This document shows positions 16,157 through 24,390 of a stretch of 39,135 nucleotides of DNA, one piece after another. The notes below the pieces were generated by a model. The model was not told the DNA's origin. It searched no databases and was given only the letters and a program-made list of their open reading frames with translations. This DNA is from Pelatocladus maniniholoensis HA4357-MV3. GTDB taxonomy: Bacteria > Cyanobacteriota > Cyanobacteriia > Cyanobacteriales > Nostocaceae. The stretch is taken from NCBI GenBank assembly GCA_019359115.1, contig JAHHHW010000127.1:1-39135 (forward strand). Reading direction: 5' to 3'. Numbering within the stretch: the first letter of the stretch is position 1; each line of letters starts with the position of its first letter. The position numbers and the translations under genes are program-made.

Positions 16157-18004
16157 CTAAAACACATTGGAAAGCTCTTCTTCTGACGGTACTTTTTGTT
16201 GTTCCTGTTCTGGCATCGGGAACAATTTTTCAACTAAGGAGCGCCGTTCGAGAAATTGCTGGGAGCGCTGTGCATCGCTAACAATGCTTGGGGAGTTTTG
16301 AGCAACCAGTCGTGAGCGAATCATATCCCACTTACTTTCTGACCAATTCATTTCCTCTATATCAGCTTGAGGAACCTTAAGTGTTTGCAACAACGGTACA
16401 TAAGCTTCGCTGCCACAAGTGTAAGCTGGGTTGATAATCACTGCTTTACCCGTACCCATCTTGGCAAACTGCGCTGGTTCCCATAAGTGGCGCTTTTGGC
16501 GCTGTTCATTCCTGCTGTGCGATGCACCTCCTTTACCTGTACTGCGCGATTTGGAATAAAGTTGAATCTCCATCTCTCCAAGATAATCACTGAATAATTT
16601 TGCAGACTCTGGGTCTTGAGGGTTGAAGATAAATTTGGTTGCTGTTCCTCCTAAAATAGCTCTGGCTAATTCCTTGCCGTAAGCTTTCTCTAACTGTGAA
16701 ATATTTTGGTATCCTAATATACCTACAAATCCGTCCTCGCGGTTCTCGTTCAGCCAATTCACCAACGACGGTAGATACAGCGTCGGCAATTCATCTAGTG
16801 CTACTACCAACGGGTCAAAGCGTGGCACAGTCCGCGATACATTGCGGCTGACGATCATATGTAAGATGGCAGCTAGCAGTGGCCCAACAATATCACGGTT
16901 ATTTCGGTCTAATCCAAATATAATAAGCTGCTTTCCGTCTAAGTCCAGTGGTAGTGTGGTCTTGCCACAGAATGCCCCCACAAAATCTTTCTTGAGAAAG
17001 CGCTGAAACATCCTTTGAGCAGTACCAATGATAGAAGCAGCTGTCTTTTCCGAATGTTTGACGCTAATGAGCTGAGAAAGCGGACGAGTTGTCCATATTT
17101 TTAACTTGGACTTGGATGCTGCTTCTAAACGTGCTGCCAAATCGGGTAAGCTGAGAATGGCTTGGGCTGTCATTAAATCGCAATATTGATCATCGCCTGT
17201 GAGAGTAGCGATCGCTTTGGTGACTAACAAAATACCTTCAACCAGTGATTCACCCGCTTCTTCAAAGAATTTGTCGCCACTGTTATTGCCACCACGATCA
17301 AAATTACGAGAAATAACCTGTGTCATCTGTGCGGCGGCGATCGCGTCCTCTTCATCTTTGAGCAAGTCCAGAGGATTGCAAGACTCACTCTCAGCAAATC
17401 CTGGCGCAAAGACTCGCACTGTGTAGCCACGCTTCATTGCATATGCGACGGCTCGTTTTGTTTGGGCTGGATGCTTGAAGTCATACAGACATACAGGAAA
17501 ACCCTGGTCAAAAGCACTACGAATTAGGGGGTCAATTACACTGAAAGTTTTACCTGAGCCGGCTGCACCAATGGCAGCAATTCCCCTTTGAGCATCACTT
17601 ACATACAATGTGGGACTTGCATTAAGTTTTCTGAGTGCTTTACTCCATTTTTGAGAAGAATTTTTCACTAACCCTTGAGAACGCCACTGTGCCTGGAGCT
17701 TGTCACGCATTTCCTCCGGCATACCCACATACAGTGCCACGTTGTTGCGGGTGGTCTTATTCATTTGTTCAGTGGCTTTTTTTCGAGCTGTTGCCTTCTG
17801 AGAAGCACCACCCCAATAACTCGTTGCAACCTTGCCTTTTTTGTGGTGCGAACTTAACCATGAGAAAATAGCAATTACAACCAAGCATCCTAGCAGCATT
17901 AAGCCAGATTGAGACTTAAGCAATACACCAAGCTGTTGGCTTGTGTTAAATACAGCATTATTTGAGTTACTGTTTGTAGCTATGTATTGAACTGAGTTAC
18001 GCAT
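16157..18004 (-). CDS. virD4: VirD4/TraD-type conjugative coupling protein
   Basis: A 615-residue inner-membrane ATPase that links the relaxase-DNA complex to the secretion channel. An N-terminal hydrophobic segment (about 34-50, GLMLLGCLVVIAIFSWL) precedes the ATPase core with Walker A GAAGSGKT (146-153), the LYDFKHP strand typical of the family, and Walker B LVVALDELPTL (399-409). The later ILGYQNISQLEKAYG and ATKFIFNPQDPESAKLFSDYLG blocks match the T4CP fold. Only one clear membrane segment is seen where many T4CPs have two. The start codon has no strong Shine-Dalgarno sequence. It is separated from the upstream mating-pair genes by 354 bp containing a repeat, so it may have its own promoter. 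Confidence 0.92.
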   Translation of the reverse strand: MRNSVQYIATNSNSNNAVFNTSQQLGVLLKSQSGLMLLGCLVVIAIFSWLSSHHKKGKVATSYWGGASQKATARKKATEQMNKTTRNNVALYVGMPEEMRDKLQAQWRSQGLVKNSSQKWSKALRKLNASPTLYVSDAQRGIAAIGAAGSGKTFSVIDPLIRSAFDQGFPVCLYDFKHPAQTKRAVAYAMKRGYTVRVFAPGFAESESCNPLDLLKDEEDAIAAAQMTQVISRNFDRGGNNSGDKFFEEAGESLVEGILLVTKAIATLTGDDQYCDLMTAQAILSLPDLAARLEAASKSKLKIWTTRPLSQLISVKHSEKTAASIIGTAQRMFQRFLKKDFVGAFCGKTTLPLDLDGKQLIIFGLDRNNRDIVGPLLAAILHMIVSRNVSRTVPRFDPLVVALDELPTLYLPSLVNWLNENREDGFVGILGYQNISQLEKAYGKELARAILGGTATKFIFNPQDPESAKLFSDYLGEMEIQLYSKSRSTGKGGASHSRNEQRQKRHLWEPAQFAKMGTGKAVIINPAYTCGSEAYVPLLQTLKVPQADIEEMNWSESKWDMIRSRLVAQNSPSIVSDAQRSQQFLERRSLVEKLFPMPEQEQQKVPSEEELSNVF

Positions 18005-18358
18005 TTGTTTCTATCAGCGTAAGAATAAATATTTAACAGCAGCAAATAGCAAAAAAAGACCGTAGGTTTTTTTGATAAATGCGTCAGAGACGAAGGATTG
18101 AGTTGTCAAAATCTGATGTTTTTGCTGAGTACATATCTATTTACCTCTACTAAGTTGAAACTTTCATCCATTCACACCTTCACCCATTCAAGGCACTTAC
18201 TCGTAATAAAAGCAAGCGCCGTATTAAATATATTTTGGCCAAGCCCAAAGATTTAGGCGCTTTCGCCTAAACGGCGAAAGCAACGGCTGGGCATTTTATT
18301 ATTTGGAGATCCCCAAGAAACAATGCGTGAATTTTGCTGGGTGAATTTTGAATTGGTA
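18005..18358. other. Gap between mating-pair genes and virD4
   Basis: No gene is seen. The stretch holds a family A palindrome (18199-18314), which could end or attenuate transcription from the VirB-type genes, and about 190 bp of AT-rich DNA upstream of virD4 that may hold a promoter. Confidence 0.5.
18199..18314. repeat. Palindromic element family A, copy 4 (inverted)
   Basis: Reverse orientation: TATTAAATATATTTTGG comes first, then the inner hairpin GGCGCTTTCGCC/GGCGAAAGC and the right arm AACGGCTGGGC ending TTTGGAGATCCCC. The left arm is eroded (AATAAAAGCAAGCGCCGT in place of the expected GCCCAGCCGT arm). Confidence 0.85.
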
Positions 18359-19597
18359 TTATTGACCAGTTCCGACGATAACCAAATCTTTCTCTTTTAC
18401 TGGTATCCAAGGTACTGGCCCAATGAAATAGGGAGTACAAGTTTTACCACTGAATGGGATATGGGTGCAAAGGCGAAAAAATAGGCCAAAGTCTGCTGTA
18501 CCAGTAGATTCATTGACTCCAGTCAGTACAACTTTGAATGCACTACCATAAACCAGTCGCCCCGTTGGTTCCAATCCACCGTTGACGTTAGCTAGAATTC
18601 CGAATCCACCTTTGACTTTTTGAGAAGAACCAGATACCCAACGCTTACCATACAAAGCCCCACTTGAACCTGCTAAATCACCAAGTTCTAGGTAGGAACA
18701 TACTGCATCAACATTACAAGGAACTGAAACGGTGACATCATTGCTGTTAACTCTGCCAGAGATAAATTGCCCAGAACCTACCATTGGATCTCCATGCTCG
18801 GCTTCGCCTAAAACTAACGATGCAACACCAATTACACCATTCCCATCTGAGATTGGTTGTGGCATCTTATCAAAGGGAATTTGGTTGAGACCCGGTACTT
18901 CGCCAATTGTGCTACGCCGCCAATCTTTGAACTTGTCAATCTTAGTTGAGGTAAGCATAGGAATAGAGTCGATAAAGTATTGGCTTAAATCAAGTTTGTC
19001 CAACGAGAGATTGGCTGCTTTTGGATTGGATTGTACTATTTGGGCGAGTGAGCCATTATCATTGATACCTACAAGGGTGAATAAATCTTGAATTGGTTTT
19101 ACCTGAGTTACATTTAGATCGCCCAAGGAAGGAATTGCTTTTACCAATGACTCTACGGTCTGCCACTTCATTAACCCAAAAGCTGATAACGTTAGCTTTT
19201 TTTCGATTGGTACAAGGGTAGATATATTTTTAAGACTCAAATCCCCAATCTCAAAAGCATCCTCTATATCTCCAAGCTTGATGATCTCTTCTAGATTTTG
19301 TCCTGCTAACCAGGAGCGAGAAGGATCATAACCTATCTTGTTCACAATCGTCGGCGGAAAACTGATACTACCTGAAGTTGACACTGGTGGTAAATTTGAC
19401 CAGGTTATTTTTGACCAGTCTGGTGCAGTAAGTCGCCATGAACCATTAACTTCAGTTACGCTTGGAACTGACTCCTCTGAATTTTCCTTGAAAGCTGACA
19501 GACGGTTCGTCTCATTGGCAACAACACAAGAGTGGCCGGAAAAATTTATTGAGAGAAGACTAGAGAAAGCTAATAGTTTCAAAAACTCTAAAGTCAT
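18359..19597 (-). CDS. Exported protein of the T4SS locus, unknown function
   Basis: A 412-residue protein with an N-terminal signal (MTLEFLKLLAFSSLLSINFSGHSCVVA). A helical middle part is rich in Leu-Gly-Asp turns (LEEIIKLGDIEDAFEIGDLSL), and a beta-rich Gly/Ser C-terminal region has two Cys pairs (CNVDAVC and CTHIPFSGKTC). The start overlaps the VirB9-like stop (ATGA), so it is translated with the core channel genes. Periplasmic or surface location is likely. It could be an outer-membrane core component or pilus-associated adhesin, the place VirB7-like or TraN-like proteins fill in other systems, but I see no homology that proves this. Confidence 0.75.
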   Translation of the reverse strand: MTLEFLKLLAFSSLLSINFSGHSCVVANETNRLSAFKENSEESVPSVTEVNGSWRLTAPDWSKITWSNLPPVSTSGSISFPPTIVNKIGYDPSRSWLAGQNLEEIIKLGDIEDAFEIGDLSLKNISTLVPIEKKLTLSAFGLMKWQTVESLVKAIPSLGDLNVTQVKPIQDLFTLVGINDNGSLAQIVQSNPKAANLSLDKLDLSQYFIDSIPMLTSTKIDKFKDWRRSTIGEVPGLNQIPFDKMPQPISDGNGVIGVASLVLGEAEHGDPMVGSGQFISGRVNSNDVTVSVPCNVDAVCSYLELGDLAGSSGALYGKRWVSGSSQKVKGGFGILANVNGGLEPTGRLVYGSAFKVVLTGVNESTGTADFGLFFRLCTHIPFSGKTCTPYFIGPVPWIPVKEKDLVIVGTGQ

Positions 19598-20103
19598 TTT
19601 TTTAACAATAAAGGTAGAGGTTTTTGTGAATCTGGTTTAATAACTAAACTTGTATACGCAGGTTTACCCAATGCCGGAATCAGTTGAAATTGATACTGTT
19701 TTTCTTTACCATCGTCACCATTTGTAATGATCGTTAGTTGTGTGCTTCCATCCTCATTAGAGGAAATATTGGGAAATTTTATCGGCTTTATTTGACGAAT
19801 AAATAAAATTGTTGCACCTTCATGAGAACATGTTTGATTTCCCTGCAATTGTTGTGTACAACTATTAGAAGTGAATGCGAAATGTGATGGGTCGCCTATC
19901 CATACTTGTTTGATTTTCTCCTCAGTCGCAATAAAATTAATAGTTAATCCATATCCAGGATGCACTTTTAGTACAGTATCAAGTCCAGTGATTCCTTGAG
20001 CATCCTGTGAATATACCTCTCTAATGGATAAAGCATTGCCTTGCTCACTCCAAATAATCAACAAAATGACGATTATTGGTGTAATAAGATTTTGAATTTT
20101 CAT
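19594..20103 (-). CDS. VirB9/TraK-like periplasmic T4SS core protein
   Basis: A 169-residue protein with a signal peptide (MKIQNLITPIIVILLIIWSEQGNA). The domain LKVHPGYGLTINFIATEEKIKQVWIGDP matches the usual N-terminal VirB9/TraK/CagX pattern: a beta strand after a Pro-Gly turn, then x-x-V-x-x-G-D. A later strand (LTIITNGDDGKEKQYQFQLI) fits the same beta-sandwich. It is shorter than Agrobacterium VirB9 and lacks the C-terminal outer-membrane domain, as TraK-like proteins may. It overlaps both neighbours by 4 nt. It should join the VirB10-like protein in the envelope-spanning core complex. Confidence 0.65.
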   Translation of the reverse strand: MKIQNLITPIIVILLIIWSEQGNALSIREVYSQDAQGITGLDTVLKVHPGYGLTINFIATEEKIKQVWIGDPSHFAFTSNSCTQQLQGNQTCSHEGATILFIRQIKPIKFPNISSNEDGSTQLTIITNGDDGKEKQYQFQLIPALGKPAYTSLVIKPDSQKPLPLLLKK

Positions 20104-21764
20104 AAGAAAATGGTTTGATTCACAAATAGTTGAACAGATGTTCCTTGTTCAATTAGATAAACTTTTGGCTGTGATTTCATTGATTGCAATCTTTGTTGAT
20201 TGGCTGTTTGCATTCTACGTACCATTTCTTTAAAGCTACCTTCAGCAAAACCAACCCCAAGATTACGCCTGTCTGATGAAGTCACTATAGTAGTATTGCC
20301 AGATATATTAATTTCACTATCCTGTCTGTTATAAATTTCAGCAGCTTGACCGACACCCGATAGCACCGAAGCCATCAAATCTCCAACAAGTGTGCTACCT
20401 TTTCTAGCTTTTCCTCTTAGAGCTTCTCCTTTATTACCTAAAATTAAAATTGTGTTTTCAGGAATAACTTTTTCTTTGACTCCACCATTTTCATTCACAA
20501 GTGCTGATATCGCGGTTAGTTGCACGAACTCTCCAGCATTAGCGTTACTTATCTTAACTACGATATAAGAATTAGCTTTTATACTTACCGAGTTATCATC
20601 AGCTTTGAGCGGTTGAGTCAGTCGAATTAAATATTTTTGTTCAGTATTGTTACTGTTACCAGACCAAACAATCGGAGTTTCTAAAACTCCCAAAGTACGG
20701 CTCCCTACTAAAATTTGTTTATCGCATTTGGCTTGGGAAATAGAGGCAGGCTTCTGGGTATAGTCGAAAAGCCCCCTTTGTTCATCGCAGGATCTATTAA
20801 GCCTGCTTCCATTTCTTCGATTCGCCTCGTTACCACTATTTGTATATGGATAATTTTGATTTAATGTATTAATTTGATTATCTGTTGGTTGACTTACAGT
20901 TTGTATTCTTGTATCACTTGTAGGTTTTACCGAAGTCACATCTGTTTTACTCGAATCATTATTTCCCAGGTTTAAACTACCAACGTTAGCAGCAACAAAC
21001 CATTGTTGCTGTGGATCAGTACTTTGTTCATTAGATTGTGTAGATTGTTTTGTATGAGTTGGTACTGGATTTACTGTGGGTTGAGGTTGAGAAATGGTTG
21101 CTTGTTGATAACGATAAAGTTCTCTTTTTGGTATTGGCTGGGGAATATAGGAAGCTTGTACTGGGAAAGAAGGTGGAGTCGCGTCTTTAGTAGTTTGTTT
21201 GTTTACCTCATTCTTGTCTTGAGAATTAGGTTTCGTTGCAGAAGTTTTGGGGCTTTTAGAACTTTTCAATAATTTAATTGTTTGTGCTTGTTCGTCTAAA
21301 GCCAGTTCGGCTTTATATTTTCCTGTTTCTACTTCTTGTTTTTCTGCTACTACAACCTCCGGTTTTGCTTCAGGTGTAGTTTTCGCCATAGGGGGTGCAA
21401 CTCTAGGTACAGTCATAATTCTGCTAGCAACTGATGCTGCAATCACAAAAACTACTCCAAAGCCCAAACCTACCGTGCCAAACTTCGCAAATGGATTACT
21501 TGCTAAAGTTGGCTGAGTCTTGCCACTATGGGGATCATCAAATAATTCTCCTTGAGTAACAACATTAGGATTAACATATGAAGTTTGATGTTCTGTTGGT
21601 TGGTTTTGCTTTTGTTTTACTTCATCTTTATCATAAGTATCTATTCTTATAACACTGCCATCTTCAACATTCAATAAATTGGCAAATGCTGCTTCAGTCC
21701 ATTCTCTAGAAGCTGATACTTTTTGTTCTTTATCTAGCTGTTTATCTACTCCATTACTCATCAC
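20100..21764 (-). CDS. VirB10/TraB-like T4SS core protein
   Basis: A 554-residue bitopic protein. The N-terminus is cytoplasmic, with one membrane segment at about 96-117 (GTVGLGFGVVFVIAASVASRIM), a long Pro/Gln/Ser-rich periplasmic linker, and a C-terminal beta-barrel domain from about residue 350. That domain holds the typical VirB10 pattern: LETPIVW, then IRLTQPLKADDNSVSIKANS, then GEFVQLTA, then PENTILILGNKGEALRGK, and the closing VYLIEQGTSVQLFVNQTIFL. A 106-bp coding palindromic element lies in the linker just before the C-terminal domain (residues about 313-347), where extra length may be tolerated. The gene overlaps its neighbours by 4 nt on both sides. The protein senses ATPase activity and gates the outer-membrane pore in known systems. 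Confidence 0.85.
   Translation of the reverse strand: MMSNGVDKQLDKEQKVSASREWTEAAFANLLNVEDGSVIRIDTYDKDEVKQKQNQPTEHQTSYVNPNVVTQGELFDDPHSGKTQPTLASNPFAKFGTVGLGFGVVFVIAASVASRIMTVPRVAPPMAKTTPEAKPEVVVAEKQEVETGKYKAELALDEQAQTIKLLKSSKSPKTSATKPNSQDKNEVNKQTTKDATPPSFPVQASYIPQPIPKRELYRYQQATISQPQPTVNPVPTHTKQSTQSNEQSTDPQQQWFVAANVGSLNLGNNDSSKTDVTSVKPTSDTRIQTVSQPTDNQINTLNQNYPYTNSGNEANRRNGSRLNRSCDEQRGLFDYTQKPASISQAKCDKQILVGSRTLGVLETPIVWSGNSNNTEQKYLIRLTQPLKADDNSVSIKANSYIVVKISNANAGEFVQLTAISALVNENGGVKEKVIPENTILILGNKGEALRGKARKGSTLVGDLMASVLSGVGQAAEIYNRQDSEINISGNTTIVTSSDRRNLGVGFAEGSFKEMVRRMQTANQQRLQSMKSQPKVYLIEQGTSVQLFVNQTIFL
20723..20828. repeat. Coding palindromic element family C, copy 3 (106 bp)
   Basis: The same ends (CGCATTTGGCTTGGGA and ATTCGCCTC) and the same 106-bp length as the copy in the parR-like gene, with about 25% divergence between them. 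It is read in a different frame from that copy, yet neither frame contains a stop. Flanks TTTAT and GTTAC no longer match. Confidence 0.9.
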
Positions 21765-22549
21765 AAATTCTCCTGTCTTAGATCCCGAATGGCATAAATT
21801 TCTAAACCAGAACTTCGGATTCCATAAATTACTGCTGTTAATCCTGTCATTTGTACAGGTGGGTCTGGTGCTTCTACTGCTTGCACAAAAATTTCTTTAT
21901 TAAATGGAATCACATCTCCTAAATTATTTCCCTGGCTATATATTGTTAAGTTAGCAATCATTTTTACTTTCCATTTACCCGCATCAATCTTTTCTGGTGG
22001 TTGAATTGAAAGAGGTGTTAATACCATTTGAGCCGTTCCCTTAAATATTCCTGGAGGAGTTATCTCAGCAAGTAATTTCAAAAATTCTTTCCTAAAATCT
22101 TCTGACAAAGCATTAGCAGCTTGCCATGCGCCAGTTGTAACTTTTCCCCCTCCACTGATATCAATACCAGGATCTATCTTTGGTTTACCTGCTTGTTCTA
22201 TCGTAGTTGCCCCCAAACTACCAGAGCCATTCATCATTAATATCATTGTGTCATTTACAAAGCGCATGACTACTTCGGGAGTGCGCTCTTGACTTCCCAA
22301 AGGAATAGCTTTGATAGATTTTCCGGATTGCAATTGTACTAAAGAAGGAGGTTCTTTATTGCTTAATTTAGAATAGGAAGCATACAACAATATCAACAGA
22401 ATAAAGCTGAGGATATGCAATCCAAAAGTGCCAACTGCAAATAATGCTAAAGTGTCTATATTATAGTTTTTTGGTTCCGAACGATTTAAAAATCTTAACC
22501 GCTTTTGTTTAGCACTTTCAGGATTGTCATTGTGGAAATCGACTGTCAC
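21761..22549 (-). CDS. VirB8/TraE-like inner-membrane T4SS protein
   Basis: A 262-residue bitopic protein: cytoplasmic basic N-terminus, one membrane segment at about 34-56 (LALFAVGTFGLHILSFILLILLY) and a periplasmic domain of about 200 residues. Topology and length match VirB8/TraE, which link the inner-membrane complex to the core. The start is GTG at 22549, supported by a strong Shine-Dalgarno AAGGAG (22556-22561). The stop overlaps the VirB10-like start. Assignment rests on topology, the RFVNDTMILMM-type strand and gene order more than on sequence identity. Confidence 0.7.
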   Translation of the reverse strand: MTVDFHNDNPESAKQKRLRFLNRSEPKNYNIDTLALFAVGTFGLHILSFILLILLYASYSKLSNKEPPSLVQLQSGKSIKAIPLGSQERTPEVVMRFVNDTMILMMNGSGSLGATTIEQAGKPKIDPGIDISGGGKVTTGAWQAANALSEDFRKEFLKLLAEITPPGIFKGTAQMVLTPLSIQPPEKIDAGKWKVKMIANLTIYSQGNNLGDVIPFNKEIFVQAVEAPDPPVQMTGLTAVIYGIRSSGLEIYAIRDLRQENL

Positions 22550-22631
22550 CGTTTTCTCCTTTTCAGAAACTTGAACACATTTTCTTCCCTTCTGCCTACC
22601 TGCGTCAGATGCTCCACTAAGAGTGCCTTAT

Positions 22632-23660
22632 CTAGAATTTTTTAAACAATTGGTTCATAACAGAAGAAACCCCCACACTTGTCACGCTAGACAAGCTGTT
22701 GAAAGTAGCCATTCCTCCACCTACACCTAAAACAACAGATAAGATAGGTGCAAGAATTCCTATAATAAAAGCAAAAATCATGTAATCATCATTTTTGTTC
22801 GCAACTAACATGACTGTTGCAACCAAACCAGAAATAAGATTGAAACAAAGTTTGATAAGACCTACAGAAAAGAAACCAATTAGCCAAGCAAAAATAGATT
22901 TTTGACCTACAGGAAGTAAGGAACCTCCCACTGCAAGTGGTCCCATAACTCCTGTTAACAATAAGGAGATTTCAACAACCCATTGAAAGGCTGTAGCAAA
23001 CATCATTAACCAACCCCTTACCATTAACTGTAGAAGATTTGTATTCCAGGCATCTCTAAGTTGGTCAAACCAATTTCTATCTCTGTTTGAATTACTGATT
23101 TCTGAGGCTTGTTTTGCAACTCTATTTAAGCAATCTGCTTCAATAGCAGGTGTAGCAATTCCATCACACTGCTTTTTTAAGCTTTCAATCACATCTGTCT
23201 TTCCTGCATCAAGTGCCACCCGACGATATGCTTCTTCCAAACGTATAGATGCTGATGTCGTTACTAAAAGTGTTTTGTTCGTAGTATTAATTATTTCTCT
23301 CAACCCTTTAGTCGCAGATGCTAATGGTTGGGCGTTGTTGGAAAGTAAATAAATTACTACTAGTGGGTAAATCAAATCGGTAAAAGCCTTGGAACTCTCA
23401 CCATCCAAAATTTCCCGTGTCCACTGAACCATAAAAATCAGCAGAGTTCCTAGTGCGAAAAATATCCCTACATTTGCGATCGCACTGTACAACCCACCAC
23501 CTAGTACATCATCCCAAAGATTGTTTATTGCATTTGCGATTTGTTCAGAAGCAGCTACTCCATCGTCGGTGATAGTTGAAACTGCTTGACCAGGATTGAG
23601 ATCTTGGCTCTGAGCAAGAATTAATCTTTGCTTTATGAAAAAAAATGAAATTGACAGCAT
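22632..23660 (-). CDS. VirB6/TrbL-like polytopic T4SS protein
   Basis: A 342-residue protein with an N-terminal hydrophobic leader and about five further membrane segments: around 63-83 (SAIANVGIFFALGTLLIFMV), 93-108, 215-245 (WLMMFATAFQWVVEISLLLTGVMGPLAVGG), 255-290 and 295-325. The central soluble loop has Cys-x-n-Cys (KKQCDGI...DCLNR). This agrees with the VirB6/TrbL family, which forms the inner-membrane part of the channel. The 13-nt gap to the VirB5-like gene indicates one operon; a short 82-bp gap separates it from the VirB8-like gene. Confidence 0.75.
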   Translation of the reverse strand: MLSISFFFIKQRLILAQSQDLNPGQAVSTITDDGVAASEQIANAINNLWDDVLGGGLYSAIANVGIFFALGTLLIFMVQWTREILDGESSKAFTDLIYPLVVIYLLSNNAQPLASATKGLREIINTTNKTLLVTTSASIRLEEAYRRVALDAGKTDVIESLKKQCDGIATPAIEADCLNRVAKQASEISNSNRDRNWFDQLRDAWNTNLLQLMVRGWLMMFATAFQWVVEISLLLTGVMGPLAVGGSLLPVGQKSIFAWLIGFFSVGLIKLCFNLISGLVATVMLVANKNDDYMIFAFIIGILAPILSVVLGVGGGMATFNSLSSVTSVGVSSVMNQLFKKF

Positions 23661-23673
23661 CTTCTATTAAAAA

Positions 23674-24378
23674 TCAAAAAAGTCTTGCTTGTGCTGTAAT
23701 TTTTAAGTTGTTATAACCTTGATCTACCACCTCTCGTTGATGCACTTGGTTTTGTCCATCCAACGAACGAGAAATATTGGTTAGGTTGACATTAGTTAAA
23801 TCTTGAGATTGCTGCATTCTTAGTCCATCTGCACGCATTGCTCCTAAAATTTCACCTATTTGAGCATTTTGAATCGCAATCTTTTTCATAATATTTTGAG
23901 TCACCACTTCTTGTTGGGCTTCTTGAGCCTGTTGTTGAACTTGTTGAATCGAAGTTTGCGTTTTTTCTATCTGCTGTTTGGTACGCTGTTGACCTTCTTT
24001 GCTAAATGTTCCGTTAACTACTGCACGAGTAATTTGGCGATCTATTTCATTTGTTGCCCGCTCAACTTTATTGATAGATGTATTAGAGTTAGCTACTATT
24101 TCTTCTGTTTTTTTTCTTGTTTGAGTCGGGTCAGGTAAACCCAACTCACCTATCGCCTCGTCAATCGCGATTTGCAAGTCTTCTCCCAAAGATTTGACTA
24201 GCGGCTCGAGTTGTTCACTCAGAATAGAGGAAACATAATTATTCCAATCATTCAACTCATATTGCAGTTGATCAAAGACCCCTAACAGATCTAATGCATG
24301 AGCGCTATTCATTCCAATTGTAGAAATGGCACACGCTCCCACTAAAGTGCGTACAATTCGCCGTTTCAATTTGCTCAT
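23674..24378 (-). CDS. Exported coiled-coil protein at the VirB5/TrbJ position
   Basis: A 234-residue protein with a signal peptide (MSKLKRRIVRTLVGACAISTIGMNSAHA, cut after AHA). The rest is largely alpha-helical: LGVFDQLQYELNDWNNYVSSIL, a long Gln-rich coiled coil (QQIEKTQTSIQQVQQQAQEAQQEVV) and a C-terminal helix ending in GYNNLKITAQARLF. VirB5/TrbJ proteins are exported helical bundles encoded between VirB4 and VirB6, and this gene sits exactly there. Sequence similarity alone would not be enough. It may sit at the pilus tip or stabilise pilus assembly. Confidence 0.65.
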   Translation of the reverse strand: MSKLKRRIVRTLVGACAISTIGMNSAHALDLLGVFDQLQYELNDWNNYVSSILSEQLEPLVKSLGEDLQIAIDEAIGELGLPDPTQTRKKTEEIVANSNTSINKVERATNEIDRQITRAVVNGTFSKEGQQRTKQQIEKTQTSIQQVQQQAQEAQQEVVTQNIMKKIAIQNAQIGEILGAMRADGLRMQQSQDLTNVNLTNISRSLDGQNQVHQREVVDQGYNNLKITAQARLF

Positions 24379-24390
24379 AAAAGAATAATT